Assembly (NCBI RefSeq): GCF_003797125.1
Contig: NZ_RKKE01000001.1
Coordinates: 186,001 to 250,000, forward strand
Length of the DNA stretch: 64,000 nucleotides
Direction: 5' to 3'
From: Shewanella frigidimarina
GTDB taxonomy: Bacteria; Pseudomonadota; Gammaproteobacteria; Enterobacterales; Shewanellaceae
The first letter of the stretch is position 1, and each line of letters starts with the position of its first letter. The notes under the pieces were generated by a model that saw only the letters and a program-made list of their open reading frames with translations, was not told where the DNA came from and searched no databases. The position numbers and the translations under genes are program-made. Shown here in pieces: positions 55,823 to 64,000 of the stretch.

Positions 55823-57265
55823 TTATTTTTTGACCGCCTCTGCTGAGTTAGGCCAAATTTTTTCTTCTAATTGATCGGCTAATTCCGGAAACTTACTGGT
55901 GTCAAATACCGGATCAATACCGGCGTCTATCTGTTCACGGTAATCATTAATCACTCTAACCGCTAGACCAGACAACAAGACTAATGCCACTAAGTTAACA
56001 ATGGCCATTAGCCCCATCGACACATCAGCTAAATCCCAAACCAAACTAATTTTAGCAAGAGAACCAAACATCACCATACCCAAAACCACTAAACGGAATA
56101 TAGGTAAGGCTTTTTTACTATTGCCTGACAAGAACATGACATTAGTTTCGGCATATGAATAGTTGGCAATAATAGACGTAAAGCAAAAGAGTAAAATAGC
56201 AAAAGCAATAAATGCCCCGCCCCAATCACCTACATGACTGGTTAATGCACTAATAGTTTTAGCAATACCATCAGAGCTAGAGGCTGCATCACCGGATAAT
56301 AAAATAATCGCTGCTGTTGCGGTACAAATAACAATTGTATCAACAAACACGCCCATCATTTGCACAAAACCTTGCGATGCTGGGTGGTTAGGGTTTGGTG
56401 ATGCACTTGCCGCAACGTTAGCGGCACTTCCCATACCTGCTTCGTTTGAAAACAATCCTCGGGCAATACCAGCTTGCATTGCTTGTGAAACACTAAATGC
56501 AACACCACCAGCAGCGGCTTCTTGCCAACCAAATGCACTGTTAATAACTAACATGAATATGTCGGGTAACTTTTCAATATTCATACCCACAACGACAAAA
56601 GCAATAGCAATATAAGCAATAGCCATCACAGGCACAATTAACTCAGACGCTTTAGCAACCTTCTTAAGGCCTCCTACGATGACAAAGGCACTGCAAATAA
56701 CAATGCCGATTCCAACATAGACGGGCTCAAAGCCAAACACTTGCGTCATCGCACCAGTTATAGTGTTAGCTTGAACAGCATTAAATACTAAACCAAAAGC
56801 TAGAATTAAAAAGATTGAGAAAAGCACGCCCATCCAACGTTGACCGAGACCTTTCTCCATATAATAAGCAGGCCCACCTCGGTACTGACCATCACCATCT
56901 TTCACTTTATAGACTTGCGCAAGTGTCGACTCAATCATTGCGGTTGCCATACCGAGAACCGCAATAGCCCACATCCAGAACACAGCACCGGGTCCTGCTG
57001 TACCAATGGCAACGGCCACACCGGCCATGTTACCGGCGCCTACACGCGCAGCCATGCTAGTACAAAAAACTTGAAATGATGATAAGCCATGCTTACCTGG
57101 GCGACGGCTAATAGCCAATACTTTAATGCCATGAACAAAGTGAGTGACTTGAATAAAACCGAGACGAATGGTGAAAAATAATCCCGCACCTACCAGCCCA
57201 TAAACTAATAGCTTGCCCCAAAGCAGGCTATTCATGAAATTAATAATCGTTTCTAACATTGCCAT
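55823..57265 (-). CDS. alanine/glycine:cation symporter family protein
   Basis: A 480-residue AGCS-family sodium symporter. Signatures: GLFFTIRLGFIQVTHF near residue 28, STSMAARVGAGNMAGVAVAI-like text near residues 69-88, GGPAYYMEKGLGQRW near residue 130, and RGLFSNEAGMGSAANVAASA near residue 270. Eleven or so membrane segments are visible. It should take up alanine or glycine with Na+. Its 5' end faces xfp across a 516-base gap that holds a CRP-like site and a HexR-like site. GGGGAAGA lies upstream of the ATG. Confidence 0.92.
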   Translation of the reverse strand: MAMLETIINFMNSLLWGKLLVYGLVGAGLFFTIRLGFIQVTHFVHGIKVLAISRRPGKHGLSSFQVFCTSMAARVGAGNMAGVAVAIGTAGPGAVFWMWAIAVLGMATAMIESTLAQVYKVKDGDGQYRGGPAYYMEKGLGQRWMGVLFSIFLILAFGLVFNAVQANTITGAMTQVFGFEPVYVGIGIVICSAFVIVGGLKKVAKASELIVPVMAIAYIAIAFVVVGMNIEKLPDIFMLVINSAFGWQEAAAGGVAFSVSQAMQAGIARGLFSNEAGMGSAANVAASASPNPNHPASQGFVQMMGVFVDTIVICTATAAIILLSGDAASSSDGIAKTISALTSHVGDWGGAFIAFAILLFCFTSIIANYSYAETNVMFLSGNSKKALPIFRLVVLGMVMFGSLAKISLVWDLADVSMGLMAIVNLVALVLLSGLAVRVINDYREQIDAGIDPVFDTSKFPELADQLEEKIWPNSAEAVKK

Positions 57266-57550
57266 ATTGTCTAATCTTCCCCGTTATAAGGTTATTTTTC
57301 TGTATCAGGCTATTGCGCTGAATGTTAAATCACATAATGGACAGACCAGGCACTTCATATGCAAGCTGCTATGTGTCAAACGGTAAAACCAATAAAAGTG
57401 CCAAATAAAGGCGCCATTATAAAAGCTAATGATGGTGGATTAATAGGTATAGATCATCAAGGACAGTGAATGCTAAAACAACGTTACCTACCAGATACAT
57501 TGCCTAAGTAAATAACACTTTGAAGCAACACAAATAAAACAAAAAACAAC

Positions 57551-57569
57551 AAGTGATATCCATCACATT
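57551..57569. promoter_or_regulatory. CRP/FNR-class binding site (predicted)
   Basis: AAGTGATATCCATCACATT has GTGA-N6-TCAC, the CRP core, with a full right half TCACA. It lies about 215 bases from xfp and 285 from the symporter gene. Confidence 0.45.
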
Positions 57570-57709
57570 TTATCACTTCTATTATTAATGCTCTATGCTT
57601 AAAGGATTGGCAAATCGTTATTAAATTTCAAGTAATTATCGACATACTGGCCAAAATTGCGATCTAAACTAAAAGTTACTCGTCAAAAATTAGATAAAGG
57701 CCACATTAT

Positions 57710-57724
57710 TGTAATTAAATTACA
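57710..57724. promoter_or_regulatory. HexR operator (predicted) upstream of xfp
   Basis: TGTAATTAAATTACA is a perfect palindrome around one central base. It matches the HexR consensus as I recall it for Shewanella (TGTAAT-WWW-ATTACA). It ends 57 bases before the xfp ATG. Confidence 0.7.
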
Positions 57725-57781
57725 GATACAGTGTTCTCAAAGAAAGTTAAATAATTATTTTCACTTTTAATCGAGGTCACA

Positions 57782-60148
57782 ATGACTAACTCAAATGAAA
57801 TAACTGCACTAAAAAAATACGTACGAGCGACTAACTTCTTGGCGACATCGCAAATTTACCTGAAGCAAAACGTACTTTTTAAGCGTCCTTTACAACATAC
57901 TGACATCAAGCCTCGTTTACTTGGTCACTGGGGAACATGTCCTGGTATCAACTTTGTTTACGCTAACGTCAACCGTCTTATTGTTAAGCATAAGCGTGAA
58001 TTCATTTACCTTGTTGGTCCTGGCCACGGTTTCCCAGCAGTACAGGCTAACTTATTTGTAGAAGGTTCATTAAGCCATTTCTACCCAGAGACCATACCTT
58101 ATACAGAAACGGGTATCGAAGATATCTGTAAAAAATTCTCAGCTGCTTATGGTTATCCATCACACGCAAACCCTGAAGCACCAGGTCAAATACTAGAAGG
58201 TGGTGAGCTTGGTTATTCACTTTCAGTTGCTTGGGGCTCTGTATTAGATAACCCAAATCTTATTGCCGCCTGTTTAATTGGTGACGGTGAAGCAGAAACA
58301 GGTCCATTAGCTGCATCTTGGTATGCCAACCGTTTAGTCTCACCAGATAACAACGGTGCAGTTCTACCAATCGTACATATTAACGGTTACAAAATTTCTG
58401 GCCCTACTCGTATGGGTCGTATGAGCCATGAAGAGCTAGATCTAGAATTCCGTGGTCTTGGTTATCACCCAATCATCGTTGACGATGAAATGGAAACCGA
58501 TATTTTTGAACAGATGACTGCAGCAATGGACTTGTCATATGACATGATCAATGACATTCAACGTCGCGCACGTTCAGGCGAAGATGTCGTTAAACCACGC
58601 TGGCCAGTTATTTTAATGAGAACAGCAAAAGGTTGGACTGGTACCACTGAATATGATGGCAAAAAACTAGCAGGTAACTGCGAATCTCATCAAGTTATTG
58701 TGAGCAACTGCGCCAAAGATAAAGGCCATCTTGAAGCACTTGATAAGTGGTTGGCTAGCTACAAGTTTGACGAATTAGTGCAAACCACTGAAAGCGGTGA
58801 ATTGATATTTGATAAAGACATTATGTCTTTGATGCCACCAAAAGAGTTATGTTGTGGTCGTCAACGTCTAAGTTACGGCGGTGAAGTGGTACGTGCTTTA
58901 GCAAATCCAGATTTAAACAAATTGGGTTACGGTTCAGAAACAGCTCGTGGTCAACGTGGTTTCTCAATGTTGAAAATGGGTGAGTGGATGCGTGATGCAT
59001 TCAAACTAAATCGCGATCAACGTAACTTACGAATCTTCAGCCCTGATGAAACATACTCAAACCAACTACAAGCTGTGTTTGAAGAAACCGACCGCGCATG
59101 GCAGTGGCCAATCGAAAGCTGGGATCAAGATATGTCTCGCGATGGCCGCGTGATTGAACTGCTATCTGAAAATTTACTTTTCGGTATGCTACATGGTTAC
59201 ACAGTAACAGGTCGTCACGGTATGTTCCCTACCTACGAGGCTTTCTCACAAGTAGTGTCATCAATGGCGGATCAATACTGTAAATATGTTCATGCAAGCC
59301 AAGGCATCCATTTCCGTAAGCCTATCCCTGCATGTAACGTCGTATTGTCTTCATTATTAGAACGTCAAGATCACAACGGTTATTCTCACCAGAATCCGTC
59401 TTTCCTTGGCGCTATGCTAGAGAAGCACCCAAACATTATCTCTGCTTATTTACCAGCAGATGCTAACAGCACCTTGGTTTACACTGAACGTGCTTATGCT
59501 GATCGCGATAAACTGAACATTATCGTTGCTGGTAAGAAGTCTCTTCCACAGTGGTTATCACTGGATGAAGCCCGTAAGCAAGCAAAAGATGGCATCATGG
59601 TGTGGGATTTCGCCTCTGATGAAAACCCAGATGTAGTACTTGCAGGTTGTGGTGACTATGCAACGCAAGAATGTATGGCTTCATTGGTATTAATTCGTGA
59701 AATTTTACCAAGAGTTCGTATCCGTTTTGTGAGTGTGTCAGAACTTCACAGCAGCGGCCTAGGTAGCCTTAAGTTCCAAAGCAAGCCTTGGATGATGGAT
59801 GAAGTCTTCACTGAAGATAAAGGCGTGATATTTAACTACCATGGCTACCCAAACACCATCAAAAAGCTAGTGTTTGATTATAAAGGTAACCGTCGCTTCC
59901 GCATCAAAGGTTATGAAGAAGAAGGTTCAACTACAACTCCATTTGATATGGGCGTGCGTAACGGTACTTCTCGTTACCACCTAGTGATTGATATGGCATA
60001 CAAGTTATTCCAACAAGGCGTAATTGATGAATCACAACATGTGACCATCACTACCGACATGTTACAACGCTTGGTAGACCATAAAAACTATATCAAAGCG
60101 AACGGCGTCGATCCTGAAGAGATCGAAAACTGGGTGTGGACTCGTTAA
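57782..60148 (+). CDS. xfp: xylulose-5-phosphate / fructose-6-phosphate phosphoketolase
   Basis: A 788-residue thiamine-diphosphate enzyme cleaving xylulose 5-phosphate or fructose 6-phosphate with phosphate to acetyl phosphate plus a shorter sugar phosphate. Signatures: LGHWGTCPGINFVYAN near residue 47, VGPGHGFPAVQANLFVEGSL near residue 79, the ThDP motif IGDGEAETGPLA near residue 167, and GRHGMFPTYEAFSQVVSSM near residue 478. Full family length. No ackA or pta is adjacent. It is a single gene with its own terminator, under a predicted HexR operator. Confidence 0.95.
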   Translation: MTNSNEITALKKYVRATNFLATSQIYLKQNVLFKRPLQHTDIKPRLLGHWGTCPGINFVYANVNRLIVKHKREFIYLVGPGHGFPAVQANLFVEGSLSHFYPETIPYTETGIEDICKKFSAAYGYPSHANPEAPGQILEGGELGYSLSVAWGSVLDNPNLIAACLIGDGEAETGPLAASWYANRLVSPDNNGAVLPIVHINGYKISGPTRMGRMSHEELDLEFRGLGYHPIIVDDEMETDIFEQMTAAMDLSYDMINDIQRRARSGEDVVKPRWPVILMRTAKGWTGTTEYDGKKLAGNCESHQVIVSNCAKDKGHLEALDKWLASYKFDELVQTTESGELIFDKDIMSLMPPKELCCGRQRLSYGGEVVRALANPDLNKLGYGSETARGQRGFSMLKMGEWMRDAFKLNRDQRNLRIFSPDETYSNQLQAVFEETDRAWQWPIESWDQDMSRDGRVIELLSENLLFGMLHGYTVTGRHGMFPTYEAFSQVVSSMADQYCKYVHASQGIHFRKPIPACNVVLSSLLERQDHNGYSHQNPSFLGAMLEKHPNIISAYLPADANSTLVYTERAYADRDKLNIIVAGKKSLPQWLSLDEARKQAKDGIMVWDFASDENPDVVLAGCGDYATQECMASLVLIREILPRVRIRFVSVSELHSSGLGSLKFQSKPWMMDEVFTEDKGVIFNYHGYPNTIKKLVFDYKGNRRFRIKGYEEEGSTTTPFDMGVRNGTSRYHLVIDMAYKLFQQGVIDESQHVTITTDMLQRLVDHKNYIKANGVDPEEIENWVWTR

Positions 60149-60169
60149 GTAAAGCGACTTTACACAATA

Positions 60170-60196
60170 AAAAATACGCCTTCAGGGCGTATTTTT
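60170..60196 (+). terminator. Rho-independent terminator of xfp
   Basis: AAAAATACGCC / GGCGTATTTTT stem with loop TTCAG. Confidence 0.92.
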
Positions 60197-60531
60197 GTTT
60201 TTATCGTTACCCAAAGTATCCATTTAGGGCAGATTAAACTAACTTATTAAAAATAATGATGATATTCACAATTCGTTTTCAATCATTTATAAAATAGAAC
60301 AAACATACTTAACTCATGTTTTGATTCATTATTTCAAAGAAATAGAATTTCAACCTAAGTGCTATCGACTCTTCCATTACCAAAAATTAATCCTTTTTAC
60401 TATGGAAAAACATCTAATTACCAACCATAATTGCGCCGCTGACTAAAATACAAAGAAACACCACATTAAGCGTCAGTAATGCATGACAATAACAACTCCG
60501 TTACATGCATATTTGGTGGAGTAAAATAACA
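60197..60531. other. gene-free stretch upstream of the OmpA-like gene
   Basis: No coding region recognised. A short inverted repeat ATGCATG / CATGCAT near 60480-60510 lies just upstream of the start. The promoter was not identified. Confidence 0.4.
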
Positions 60532-61662
60532 ATGGACGTAAATATGATGAAGAACACATTAAAAGTAGTATTACTCACCTCTATGTTGCCTTTCGCTGCA
60601 TCAGCTGCACAAGAATTAACACCTTGGTACGTTGGTGGTGGTTTAGGCGTAAACAACTATGAACCTAGCTGTGACCAAAAAACCATGAAAGTATGTGGTG
60701 AAGATGACCCATATGCTTGGGATGTTTTTGGTGGTTATTTATTTAACGAATATGTTGGTATTGAACTAGGCTACCGTGACCTCGGTCGTGCTGAGTGGAC
60801 TGATTATTCTAACAAGCGCAATGATGTTGGTGCTCGTGGAATGTCATTAGGTTTTGTTGGTTTTTACCCACTTGCAGACAAGTGGAGCTTATCAGCTGAA
60901 GCTGGTGCGTTTAACTACCTAATCTCGAACAAAAAAGAATACAACACTGAATATTACAGTGATAGCGGTATTGCACCATACTTAGGTGCTGGTATTGGTT
61001 ATAACTTTACTGACAATTTAAAGTTACAAGCTAAATACCGTCGTTATGAAAATCTTGACGAAGAAAAGTGGAATACACTTTCAATGGAAAGTAACTATTG
61101 GGGTCTTGAGCTAAGCTACCGTTTTGGTACTAGTACTCCAGCTCCAGTTGCTGCTCCAGTTGTTGTTGCACCAGTTGTTGTTCCACTTGGTGATGATGAT
61201 AAAGATGGCGTAACAAACAACATCGACAAATGTCCAGACACACCATCAACTCACAAAGTTGATGCTACTGGTTGTAGCGTTTATGAAAACGTTACAACTA
61301 AGTATGACTTAGGTGGTATTTTATTTGCTAATGATTCAGCTGAAATCCGTGCTGGTTCGTTTGCTGATTTAGAAAAACTTGCTGACCACTTAACTAAATA
61401 CCCACAACACACTGTATCTGTTCAAGGCCATGCGTCTAACGTAGGTAAAGCAGAATACAACATGAAGCTTTCTGAGCGTCGTGCGGTAGCAGTTGCAAGT
61501 GCACTAAACAAAAAATATGGCATTAGCATCAGCCGTATCAGTTCTGTTGGTTACGGTGTAACTAAACCAGTTATGCAAGGTAGCTCAGCTGAAGCTAACC
61601 GTGTTAACCGTCGTATCGAAGCTATCGTGACGGGTACAGAAAAGCGCGTAGTATTACGTTAA
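60532..61662 (+). CDS. OmpA family outer-membrane protein
   Basis: A 376-residue protein with a signal peptide ending AASA. An eight-strand OmpA barrel follows (LTPWYVGGGLGVNNY, DVFGGYLFNEYVGIELGYRDLG, YLGAGIGYNF), then a Pro/Val hinge (APVVVAPVVVP). Next is an acidic thrombospondin type 3-like calcium loop DDDKDGVTNNIDKCPDTP, and a C-terminal OmpA peptidoglycan-binding domain (VSVQGHASNVGKAEYNMKLSERRA). It should tether the outer membrane to the wall. The start chosen is the ATG at 60532, with GGTGGAG upstream; ATGs at 60505, 60544 and 60547 are alternatives. Confidence 0.92.
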   Translation: MDVNMMKNTLKVVLLTSMLPFAASAAQELTPWYVGGGLGVNNYEPSCDQKTMKVCGEDDPYAWDVFGGYLFNEYVGIELGYRDLGRAEWTDYSNKRNDVGARGMSLGFVGFYPLADKWSLSAEAGAFNYLISNKKEYNTEYYSDSGIAPYLGAGIGYNFTDNLKLQAKYRRYENLDEEKWNTLSMESNYWGLELSYRFGTSTPAPVAAPVVVAPVVVPLGDDDKDGVTNNIDKCPDTPSTHKVDATGCSVYENVTTKYDLGGILFANDSAEIRAGSFADLEKLADHLTKYPQHTVSVQGHASNVGKAEYNMKLSERRAVAVASALNKKYGISISRISSVGYGVTKPVMQGSSAEANRVNRRIEAIVTGTEKRVVLR

Positions 61663-61689
61663 TTGTAATATAGATACGCTATACTTTAG

Positions 61690-61716
61690 AAGTCGCTGCT
61701 TGCAGCGACTTTTTTA
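61690..61716 (+). terminator. Rho-independent terminator of the OmpA-like gene
   Basis: AAGTCGCTGC / GCAGCGACTT stem with a tight TT loop and a T-run. Confidence 0.9.
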
Positions 61717-61863
61717 TTTTAAGAACAACGTAAAAACCAGTACGCCAGTGACTAACACTGACGTTGCGGTATTAGAATTGGAAGTATGTTCCGTATAATC
61801 TGACCGATTCTGTCCATTTGGCAACAATAATGGCTTTAAATAAGCGAAAATAACGGATAATTT

Positions 61864-61878
61864 CGTAATTTTTTTACA
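61864..61878. promoter_or_regulatory. HexR-like operator upstream of tal (predicted)
   Basis: CGTAATTTTTTTACA matches the HexR palindrome consensus at 13 of 15 positions. It ends 80 bases before the tal start codon. Confidence 0.45.
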
Positions 61879-61958
61879 AATAAAGTTGGAATAATCCCTA
61901 AAATCGCTTCTAATAAAGGCATTGATCTATATTCATTGCTTAACGAGAGGAAATTTCC

Positions 61959-62912
61959 ATGGCCAATGCACTCGCGCAACTCAAATCATTCACGACCATC
62001 GTTGCTGATACCGGCGACATAGAAGCTATTAAACGTTACCAGCCTGAAGATGCAACAACCAACCCATCACTCATTTTAAAAGCCTCGCAGATCCCTGAAT
62101 ATGCTTTTCTTATCGAGAATGCTATCGAATGGGCTAAAACTCAAAGCCACAGTATTGAACAACAGATTGAAGATGCAGGTGACAAGCTTGCTGTGAATAT
62201 TGGCGTAGAAATTTTAAAGCTAGTGCCAGGTCGTATCTCAACAGAAGTCGATGCTCGCTTATCATTTGACAAGCAACGCTCAATCGACAAAGCGCACAAG
62301 CTAATCAAATTATATAAAGATGCCGGAATTGATAAATCACGTATTTTGATCAAATTAGCTTCTACTTGGGAAGGTATTTGCGCAGCAAAAGAACTTGAAC
62401 AAGAAGGCATCAACTGTAATCTAACATTGCTATTCAGCTTTGCTCAAGCAAGAGCTTGTGCAGAAGCTGGCGTATACCTTATTTCGCCTTTTGTGGGTCG
62501 CATCTTAGATTGGTATAAAAAAGACACCGGTCAAGATTACACTGCAGAAACCGATCCTGGTGTTGTCTCTGTTACTGAGATTTACAACTACTACAAGCAG
62601 AACGGTTATAACACAGTTGTTATGGGTGCAAGTTTCAGAAATATCGGTGAGATTATCGAATTAGCCGGTTGTGATCGTCTAACGATTGGACCAGCATTGT
62701 TAGAAGAATTAGCCAATACTGATGTAGAAATTATCCAGAAATTGGTTGCAACGCCAGCAACACAGTCTGCTCCAGCTGCGTTAACTGAAGAACAATTCCG
62801 TTGGGCATTTAACGAAGACCCAATGGCAGTTGATAAGTTAGCAGAAGGCATTCGTAATTTTGCCATCGATCAAGGCAAACTAGAAGTTATGCTAAAAACA
62901 AAATTAAGCTAG
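61959..62912 (+). CDS. tal: transaldolase
   Basis: A 317-residue transaldolase of the TalB class, moving a dihydroxyacetone unit between sugar phosphates in the pentose phosphate pathway. Motifs: [11 protein letters not shown] near residue 32, [28 protein letters not shown] text near residues 84-107, the Schiff-base Lys in [15 protein letters not shown] near residue 130, and [17 protein letters not shown]. The GAGAGG site precedes the ATG. It forms an operon with pgi (15-base gap). Confidence 0.96.
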   Translation: MANALAQLKSFTTIVADTGDIEAIKRYQPEDATTNPSLILKASQIPEYAFLIENAIEWAKTQSHSIEQQIEDAGDKLAVNIGVEILKLVPGRISTEVDARLSFDKQRSIDKAHKLIKLYKDAGIDKSRILIKLASTWEGICAAKELEQEGINCNLTLLFSFAQARACAEAGVYLISPFVGRILDWYKKDTGQDYTAETDPGVVSVTEIYNYYKQNGYNTVVMGASFRNIGEIIELAGCDRLTIGPALLEELANTDVEIIQKLVATPATQSAPAALTEEQFRWAFNEDPMAVDKLAEGIRNFAIDQGKLEVMLKTKLS

Positions 62913-62927
62913 TTGGAGGCTTTACTC

Positions 62928-64000
62928 GTGACTACACTGACACAAAGCACGACTTGGAAGGCGCTACAAACCCATTCAAGTCAACTACCTCACATGCGCG
63001 AATTATTTGCCCAAAACCCACAACGTTTTGAGCAAATGAGCGTTGCGGCTTGTGGTCTGTTTTTAGATTACTCTAAAAACCGTGTGAACGATGAAACACT
63101 TAAGCTGCTATTCTCTCTCGCTAAAGAAGCAAAACTGAGTGAAAAAATTACTGCAATGTTTAATGGTGATGTGATTAACAACACCGAACAGCGCTCAGTA
63201 TTGCACACTGCATTACGCAGTAAAGCAACTCAAACGATTATTGCTGAAGGAGCGAATATCGTTCCTGAAGTGCAACAAACATTAGCTAAAATGGCTAAGT
63301 TTGTTGGCTCTGTGCAATCAGGCGAGTGGAAAGGTTATACCGGTAAAGCGATTACAGATATCGTCAGTATCGGCATTGGAGGTTCATTTCTTGGACCTAA
63401 AATTGTTTCACAAGCGCTTAGACCATATTGGCAAGAAGGACTTAATTGCCATTTTGTTGCCAACGTAGATGCGACATCTATTTGTGAAAAATTAAAAAAC
63501 CTCAATGCTGAGACCACATTGTTTGTGATGTCGTCAAAATCATTCAGTACTCAAGAGACTCTAACCAACACCCTTAGCGCTAAAGATTGGTTTTTAGGCC
63601 AGGGTGCAAGCCAACAAGATGTGGCTAAACACTTTGTTGCAGTAACATCGAATGTAACAAAAGCCACTGAGTTTGGTATGGACGCAAACAACATATTCCC
63701 AATGTGGGATTGGGTTGGCGGACGCTACTCATTATGGTCAGCCATTGGTTTACCTATTGCGCTACTTGTTGGTATGGATAACTTTACGGCCTTGTTAGAT
63801 GGCGCGCATCAAATGGATCAACATTTTGCTGATACGCCTATCGAACAAAACATGCCAGTCATCATGGCTATGTTGTCAGTATTGTATGGTAATTTTCATG
63901 GTGCTCAATCACATGTCATTTTAACCTACGATCATTACTTACGTGGTCTTCCAGCTTATTTCCAACAACTCGACATGGAAAGTAATGGTAAATCAGTGAC
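62928..64000 (+). CDS. pgi: glucose-6-phosphate isomerase, 3' end outside window
   Basis: 357 codons are visible from a GTG at 62928, preceded by TTGGAGG; the frame is open at the window edge. PGI signatures: [24 protein letters not shown] near residue 140, [15 protein letters not shown] near residue 205 (family motif SKTFTT-like, here SKSFST), and [17 protein letters not shown] near residue 264. It interconverts glucose 6-phosphate and fructose 6-phosphate. Co-transcribed with tal, possibly under HexR. Confidence 0.95.
   Translation, partial: MTTLTQSTTWKALQTHSSQLPHMRELFAQNPQRFEQMSVAACGLFLDYSKNRVNDETLKLLFSLAKEAKLSEKITAMFNGDVINNTEQRSVLHTALRSKATQTIIAEGANIVPEVQQTLAKMAKFVGSVQSGEWKGYTGKAITDIVSIGIGGSFLGPKIVSQALRPYWQEGLNCHFVANVDATSICEKLKNLNAETTLFVMSSKSFSTQETLTNTLSAKDWFLGQGASQQDVAKHFVAVTSNVTKATEFGMDANNIFPMWDWVGGRYSLWSAIGLPIALLVGMDNFTALLDGAHQMDQHFADTPIEQNMPVIMAMLSVLYGNFHGAQSHVILTYDHYLRGLPAYFQQLDMESNGKSV

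Larger units (their letters stand above)
57266..57781. other. regulatory gap between the symporter gene and xfp
   Basis: No gene is accepted here. It contains the CRP-like site at 57551-57569 and the HexR-like operator at 57710-57724. A 36-codon frame at 57359-57469 was rejected. Confidence 0.6.

Noticed and set aside
57359..57469. 36-codon frame upstream of xfp
   Set aside because: No ribosome site, no recognisable features, and it lies in the regulatory gap.

Overview
This is a stretch of chromosome from a marine gammaproteobacterium, almost certainly Shewanella of the S. frigidimarina type. The genome is A+T-rich, nearly every protein looks Shewanella-like, and gene order follows a known gammaproteobacterial backbone: yqgE-ruvX, pilTU, yggS, proC, yggT, yggU, rdgB, hemW, yggN, yggL, trmB, mutY, yggX. 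I see no prophage, transposase, integrase, CRISPR array or rRNA. There are two tRNA genes (Phe, Thr). Two genes run off the window: an SLBB polysaccharide export gene on the left and pgi on the right.

Layout. 1-3503: polysaccharide export gene read leftward, with a perfect ops element in its leader and rfaH just upstream. 4093-4650: DUF4136 lipoprotein. 4968-8822: operon gpgP-gpgS-GH13_18 phosphorylase, which should make and break down the compatible solute glucosylglycerate. 9725-17649: ruvX, yqgE, yciH, hemH, a periplasmic glutathione peroxidase, a porin, pilU-pilT and yggS. 17953-30992: proC, yggT, yggU, a DUF4426 gene, rdgB, hemW, a DUF885 peptidase, a LysR regulator, yggN, glsB, yggL, trmB, mutY, yggX. 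31083-36243: yceI with cytochrome b561, tRNA-Phe and tRNA-Thr, SapC-like protein, ndh, glnB. 36668-44106: two FimT/GspH-like genes convergent with a minor pilin operon (pilV-pilW-pilX-pilY1-pilE-tapY2). 44360-52316: ispH, fkpB, lspA, ileS, ribF, murJ, with divergent rpsT. 52979-64000: HlyU-like ArsR regulator, M28 peptidase, yaaA, alanine/Na+ symporter, phosphoketolase xfp, OmpA-like protein, tal-pgi. Matches to the HexR operator precede xfp (exact) and tal (two mismatches), so these sugar-phosphate genes may share one regulator.

The most unusual content is non-coding. From about 2.6 to 20.6 kb many intergenic gaps are filled by clusters of short modules, each a 3-5 bp stem around a three-base centre, bounded by CTAG and arranged in a conserved order with a linker near CTAGATNCTATAAAATC. 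Next to some clusters lie exact-register 10-bp tandem arrays (consensus near AGCGGTAACA), with reversed arrays on the far side. The clusters often begin at a stop codon, and in one case CTAG supplies the stop. Beyond 20.6 kb only one decayed copy (36535-36645) is visible. I do not recognise a named family for these elements.

All calls come from reading the sequence and translations. No database search was run.
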